A stretch of DNA of 64,000 bases from assembly GCA_033060915.1 (NCBI GenBank), contig CM065379.1:24126818-24190817 (forward strand), written 5' to 3'. The notes under the pieces are model-generated. The model was not told the DNA's origin and ran no database searches. It was given only the letters and a program-made list of their open reading frames with translations. Position numbers and translations under genes: made by a program. This DNA is from Euryodendron excelsum (Eukaryota; Streptophyta; Magnoliopsida; Ericales; Pentaphylacaceae). This document shows positions 58,670 through 64,000 of this stretch, one piece after another. Each line of letters opens with the position of its first letter. The stretch's first letter is position 1.

Positions 58670-59560
58670 TGCAGTAAAAATTAAATGGAACTGATTAATA
58701 ACACAAACAGAAATCTTACATCTTAATGACATAAATCTTGTTTACCATGGCTGGGTTCTTATCCTACTAAAATTTTGCACTTGAAAAATCACTGGTCTTC
58801 AATTCTAATATATATCGTCAACTAAAAATTAATGTAATTGTGAAAATTAGACATATCAATGTTTATAAACTCTAAAAATAAGCCACAACATAAAGGGAAA
58901 AAAAGAAGCCATACCATGTGCACAAAGAAAATTGTAAAATTGTAGAAGAAAGCTAGAGAAAAAAGGGTAACTATTAACTTGCATCTAATCTACTATCCGT
59001 TACACTTATTTTAACTTGCGTCTATTATGAGGAGTGGTGTTAGGCAGTTAGTCCATTGGTAGTGGTACCCCCACCATATCATAAGGTCATAGGTTTGACT
59101 CATCTTCCCCTCTTTAATGGCTTCTGCCCTTGAATGTACCCTGAAAAAAAAGAAAAAGAAAAAAAGAGCTCTTGTCTAATCTGTTGAACATATAATATAT
59201 TAGAGTGAAGGCTTAAAAAAAGTGTTAATTTCTGTATTCTAAACATATAAAAATTAAATGGAAATGAATTCATAAAACAAAAGGAAATCTTATCTCTTAA
59301 TGAGATAGATCTTGTTAACCATGGAGTTCTTATCCTTCTGTAATTTGGCATTTGAAACATCACACGTCTTCAATTTTAAAATACATCCACAACTACGAAT
59401 TCATATAATCTATGAAAATTAAACATATCAATATTTATAAACTCTAAAAATAACTATAACATAAAGAGGATAAAAAGACTATACCAGGTGCACAAAGAAA
59501 AGTGTTAAATTGTAAAAAAAAAAGCTAGGGAAAAAAGAGATGGGAACTTGCATCGAATCT
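58670..59560. repeat. Diverged tandem duplication, about 320 bp, spaced about 570 bp
   Basis: Copy 1 (about 58670-58995) and copy 2 (about 59244-59555) share blocks such as AAAAATTAAATGGAA, TTTATAAACTCTAAAAATAA and GTGCACAAAGAAAA in the same order. Copies differ by small indels. The space between holds a SINE-like sequence. Confidence 0.85.
59028..59167 (+). mobile_element. SINE-like element (tRNA-type promoter boxes, A-rich tail)
   Basis: A short rightward unit with an A-box-like TAGTCCATTGGTAGTGG, a B-box-like GGTTTGACTCA about 35 bp later, a CT-rich body and a tail of A runs with single G bases (59142-59167). This is the layout of tRNA-derived plant SINEs. A target duplication is not clear; CTTG(CG)TCTA-like words lie on both sides. 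Confidence 0.55.
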
Positions 59561-59598
59561 GTATAAATAAATCATCACATAAGACAGATACCTAATAT

Positions 59599-59880
59599 TT
59601 AAAATTTTATTTTCTGCAAACTCACCTGAATATCCATTATTTGGTTAGAAGTTGTCACTTTAGAAATGAAGGAATCCTGTGATAAATCAAAAGTAGATCG
59701 GATAGTTACAAACACACATACAAAAACTTCAGAATCAAGAACTAAAGATTCATATAGAGTAACTATGAGACATGTTCTCCTTGTGCTATAGAGACAAAGA
59801 AAAAAATAAAAGTTCAACAACATATGTAGAGACATAGAGGGTGGAGGAGAGAGAGGGTGGGGAGTTGCAGACAGGCTTGC
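59599..59880 (-). other. Possible relic exon region
   Basis: On the minus strand a 51-nt open segment (59676-59626; protein DSFISKVTTSNQIMDIQ) has TTTATCACAG before it and CAG|GTGAGT at its end, matching plant splice consensus on both sides. No other exon was recognised nearby and I do not know the family. It may be a captured gene fragment or chance. Confidence 0.25.
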
Positions 59881-60359
59881 TGTAACCCTAATAATAATTT
59901 ATGAAAATAAGAATATTGCATACCAATATGGGGAAGATCAAGTTTTGGTAAGATTTATGAAATAATAATGAGAGAGATTGTAGGGAAAGATTATAGGAAT
60001 CATACCCTCATTAGTGAGACTTTTTAAGATTTAGATAGAGTTTTATGAAAATATGATCTTTATGGAGAGATTTTAGGAATCATATAACCATCCGGTTTTA
60101 ATTTTTTGGGGGTTAATTTTTTTCCTTTTGTTTAGGAGAGGGAAAAGAGAGAAGTCGGCTGCTAGTGGGGGAAAGGGATGGGTTTGCCACGTGGTACTTT
60201 AGTTTTTTAGATTTTTTAAGAAATTAGAATTGAATATTTGGAGGCTTATGTGATTTTTAATTACATTTGCATATATAATAAGATATATAGAAAGAAAGAA
60301 AATAGAGAAGGAATGGAGAAGAAAAAGGAAGGACAGAGTAGGAAAGAAAAAGCACCAAC

Positions 60360-60361
<2 letters not shown>

Positions 60362-60406
<45 letters not shown>
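60362..60406. repeat. (AG)22 microsatellite
   Basis: An uninterrupted AG/GA run of about 45 bp. The open frames across it are repeat translations. Confidence 0.97.
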
Positions 60407-60409
<3 letters not shown>

Positions 60410-60499
60410 GAATGTTCAATGTGAGAGCATCTGGGTCGTTGGGTGCTTGATGGAGAAGATGACTTGGGTAGCAATCCAGTGTGGTTGAGTCCATAGGGT

Positions 60500-61901
60500 T
60501 ATAGTACACCCTGGTTAGTCTGGGTCCATTGAAGTAGTTTCTGAGTTGGAAAACACACTACCTTAGGTTTTTTTTTTGATGAGAAGAATGCATTTTTTTT
60601 ATGTTAATTTGATCTAAATACAATCCTAGAATGGTGATCACAAAATTCTAGAGAATGAAGGGTGAACGACTATTGCATAACCGATCAATGATTAAACGTA
60701 TTCGGATTACTATAAAATTTTAATAGGTTGATCTTGATAATAAATGTTAATGATCCATTGGATTGAATCTAGTAGAAAGATATTCTAGATTTGTTTTCAT
60801 AAAATGGTTTGGTACTTGCAGTGAAATCGATATTTATGTGATGACGAATTTCTATTTATTGCTTTTATTATTCATGGCTATTGGGTATGATCATTGTTAT
60901 TTATAATTATGATGCCATGATTTGTATATTAATATTATCTTGGTAATACATTGCATTAATGAATATTCTCATTGAATATTCTCATGATTGAGGAATGCAT
61001 TGCATTGAGTAGCATAGATATAATGGAATGATGGTCACGTCCAATTTAATATTGAATACTAAGAAATGATGTTACCTGAGAAAGATGGAATTATAATGAA
61101 TGTTGTTCAAGAATAATGGTAATTATGAGATAATAACAAGAAGGGGATGTAAGCAAGTAGAGATTGGTTTTCCCTCGGATGAAAAGCCAAGAATTGAATA
61201 TTGGCCAAGCTTGTTTAGCATCCTCAAAGACATGTTGGTCCACTCGTATCACAAATGAAAATTCTGAAAACAGGGTTGGTAAATGGCACCATGGATTAGA
61301 GCTCCAAAAGCTATTGTTTTCCCCCAAAGAATTGATATATGACATTAAGTAAGGGAATGTGAAAGTTGAAAAAAATGTCTTGGATAATAAGATGATATGA
61401 CATTGAGCAGAATAAATGGATAGGAACTCTAATGAAGGGATAGAAGAATATTAGTTTTAAAGTGAGATCATTATATACACTGCATTCACATTGCATTGCT
61501 ATTATATTCATCCAAATGCCTATATCCTGCCTATATGCTATTTGTTATATGCTTGATGTGCCGAATTACTGGGCGTAAGCTCACACCCCACCAGGCCTTG
61601 TAGGTTCAGGTTTGAACACGAAGATAAATGGTCTGGAACTAGTTGGATATTAGTTAGATTTCTGTTATTTAATATTATGTTAGCATTGTGAGTAAGCTTG
61701 TATTTTATTCTGTACACTAGTTGTATTTAAAAATTTTGGGATTTAGATTATTAACAGTTGAGTGATGTGTAGTTGCTCTGTTGTACTTTCAGATTTTATT
61801 TAAATTGGGCATTACTTATTTTTTAAAACAATTGAAAATATTGTTTTATTTTGTTAAAATTATTCTATTTTCATTAAACACACCCCGGATTTTGGGGTGT
61901 G
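60500..61901 (+). repeat. Probable chromovirus-type LTR remnant or solo LTR
   Basis: The sequence near 61560-61620 (TTACTGGGCGTAAGCTCAC, CCTTGTAGGTTCAGG) and the ending CACCCCGGATTTTGGGGTGTGACA look like the U5 end of long gypsy LTRs, including the outer element's own LTR style. No PBS follows (AAATGGGCC instead). The start could not be fixed. The open frames in this stretch are short and unsupported. Confidence 0.45.
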
Positions 61902-62288
61902 ACAAAATGGGCCTTGTACTTTTTTTAAATCTTTCCAGAACTGATTCCTGGAGCACACACAAGTTTATTATTTAGACATAATTGAAGCGTATATCAATGA
62001 TAGCACAAGTTTGAGGGAAATAACTTGAATTAAATTAAAAAACACAAGTTTTAGGTACTTATTAATCTCGCTTCCTTTAGGCGTTTAACTTTAGGCATCC
62101 TAAAGCCTAAAACTTTCAATTTCTTTGGGAATAGAGCTTTTTAAACTAAATAGTAAGACTTTTTATTGACCCTTCTTTTCCAACATATAAAATGTGGAAA
62201 ATAATTTCTTACTAGATTGATCTTGTAAAATATAACTATACTTTTGGACTTGTAATGTAAAAACGGAGTAAGTTGTTATTATTTTACA

Positions 62289-63397
62289 TCTACACTATAT
62301 ATTATAGTAATAAATTAAGAGGTCTTTGAAACTGAAAGTTTCACTCTGTTTTGTCCAAATTTTGATTTTTTAAAATCATAAAATACATGTGTCATATTAT
62401 TATTAGTTCCTCTTAATTAATTTATTTTAAGCTTTATAAATGCTATTCATTGATAGTTATAGTAACATTTTCAAATTTCTTTAATTATAATGCTTCTAAA
62501 GAAATCTTCCTTAATCATAAATAAGATTTTAAATTTCTAAAATAGGAAGAACATGTGTCATTAAATTGTTAGCACTTGTTATATACAAAATACATGTATC
62601 AAAATATCATTGGTTTTTTTTTGCAATTTTTTCTTATTTCTTCTTAGATTTATAAATTCTATCTATTAATAGTAATAGTAACATTTTTAAATTCTTTAAT
62701 TATAGTGCTCCTAGAAGAAACCTTTTTTTATCATAAATTATTTTTAACAATTTTAAAATAGAAACAATATGTGTCATTAAATTTAATAGTACTGTATCAT
62801 ATACAAGATACATGTGTCAAAGTATCATTGGTTCTTTCTAAGTTTTTTTTTTTTTTTAAATTTAATCCATCTATCTATCTATACTATATATTATAGTAAT
62901 AGATTGGGAGATCTTTGAGACTTAAAACTCCTAATCCGATTTTTACAAATTTTTTATTTTTTTCATATTAAAATATTACATGTTGCAATTTGATTTGTTA
63001 GCCCAAAAACTCTCACCAATAGAATTATATATAGCATGTAGATGAATTTTTAACTCCTATTATATACTTTGTAAAGTCACTCCCTTAAACTTTCTAAAAA
63101 TTAAATTTTTAGTAATATTAAAATAACAATGTTATAGTTTGATTGGTTAAAAAGTATAATTTTATCATACTTTCCTAAAATCTTTTTCAAAATTTAAACT
63201 ATAGTATATTTACCAAACTCACTCCCTTAAAATTACTGAAAATTAAAATTTTGGTAATATTAAAATAACAATTATGATTTTAATAATAAGCATTAACATA
63301 TTTTTCATGTTATTCGAGGTATAACATCTATACTATATCGAGTCAGCATTCTCATTTGCATTTTTTATTTCCAGCCAATCTCATTCATGTGGGGAAT
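62289..63397. repeat. Helitron-like AT-rich repeats with tandem unit
   Basis: TCTA(C/T)ACTATATATTATAGTAATA occurs at 62289 and 62878, with a third partial start at 63327; non-autonomous plant Helitrons often begin this way. Between the first two, a unit of about 200 bp (about 62431-62625) is repeated at about 62646-62840, sharing ATAGTAACATTTT(C/T)AAAT and ATGTGTCATTAAAT. No CTRR hairpin end could be assigned. No coding was seen. Confidence 0.45.
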
Positions 63398-64000
63398 TGT
63401 TAGAAAAAACATGGGTGTAAGCTCATTGTTTTGTTGATCTTTGAGCCAATACAAATGTGGGACCCATACATCCTTTGTGTTGGGTCATTAGTGCGTTGGA
63501 TTCACCTCCGAAAAGAGATGAATCTAGATTAATTACTTGCTTAAATCCGTGTAGGATTGCTAAAATCTTTTAGTTCTTGGATTTCTCTCTCTTAATCTGT
63601 ATTTCTCTCTTTTAGAAACAAACTCTATTTTCCCCTTCCCATGCATTCATACACATGGCTGAAAACACGCTTATACAAAACTTACAAGCAAAACAAAATC
63701 GAACCTTCAAAACCCACGCCAATGCAAAGTTGTAGGCGTACACAGCACAACTTCGATGCAAAATCTGCATATTACTATAAATGGACAAATATCAAATAAA
63801 GGCAATATGGATTGAACTATCACCCTAATCAAATAGATGCAAAAGCAACAATCACATAACAAAGATGAGGATACTCCATCACCCTACCTCACATCGCCGA
63901 AAAGAAAATCCCCGGAGAGTCTTGATCACTTCAATCTTTCATCCTAAGCCGCAGCCACCCTCTCTCATTCTCTCGGCTGTTATCTCTCCAGAAACAAACC
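63398..64000 (+). repeat. Copia-type LTR start, runs off the right edge
   Basis: The first about 170 bp (TGTTAGAAAAAACATGGG through ATGAATCTAGA and TTACTTGCT) match the Copia-A LTR in inverted orientation, then the two diverge. It is probably the 5' LTR of a related rightward element whose body lies outside the window. The five bases before it are GGAAT. Confidence 0.65.

Overview
The window is intergenic, repeat-dominated DNA from a seed plant, most likely a eudicot with a large genome. It is AT-rich, has no operons, and consists almost entirely of plant LTR retrotransposons inserted into one another, one Mutator-like DNA transposon and smaller repeats. I found no intact host gene, no RNA gene and no CRISPR array. 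Every coding region carries stops, frameshifts or lost catalytic residues, so all are called as pseudogenes.

Layout. (1) 94-7125: a decayed Mutator-like element (MULE) read leftward. Its transposase (about 3337-6040) is followed on the same strand by an intron-containing plant mobile domain (PMD, MAIN-like) gene (94-2821). (2) 7259-40028: a Ty3/gypsy element read rightward, with about 1.97-kb LTRs, a PBS for tRNA-Met and an exact 5-bp target duplication ATGGC. Three later insertions split it: E1 at 7415-15080 (leftward, tRNA-Asp PBS, gag and protease only) inside its 5' LTR; a 6.2-kb stretch at 18651-24862 that looks like one giant solo LTR (duplication GTAGG); and E2 at 26597-36824 (leftward, Athila-like, complete gag-to-integrase order, duplication GCTAT). 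Without them the host is about 8.6 kb, and only an integrase/chromodomain tail of its coding region is recognisable. (3) 40441-42835: the 5' part of a rightward Ty1/copia element (LTR, PBS, start of gag), cut by (4) 42836-52350: a leftward chromodomain Ty3/gypsy element, G2, with an extra ORF ahead of gag and a right LTR broken at about 52350. (5) About 52351-58057: a leftward Ty1/copia element lacking its 3' LTR and joined directly to the broken G2 LTR. (6) 58058-64000: non-coding repeats comprising a diverged tandem duplication containing a SINE-like insert, a chromovirus-type LTR remnant, Helitron-like AT-rich repeats, and the start of a copia-type LTR running off the right edge.

How parts work together. 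Each LTR element once supplied its own Gag, protease, reverse transcriptase, RNase H and integrase. E1 and the outer element lack most of these and would have depended on relatives in trans. The nesting gives a relative order: outer gypsy before E1, the solo LTR and E2; copia-C before G2. The point most worth following up is the MULE carrying a PMD gene with its introns. Next are the 6.2-kb solo LTR with several internal repeat arrays, the pre-gag ORF of G2, and the rearranged junction at 52350. I found no clearly undescribed biological system.
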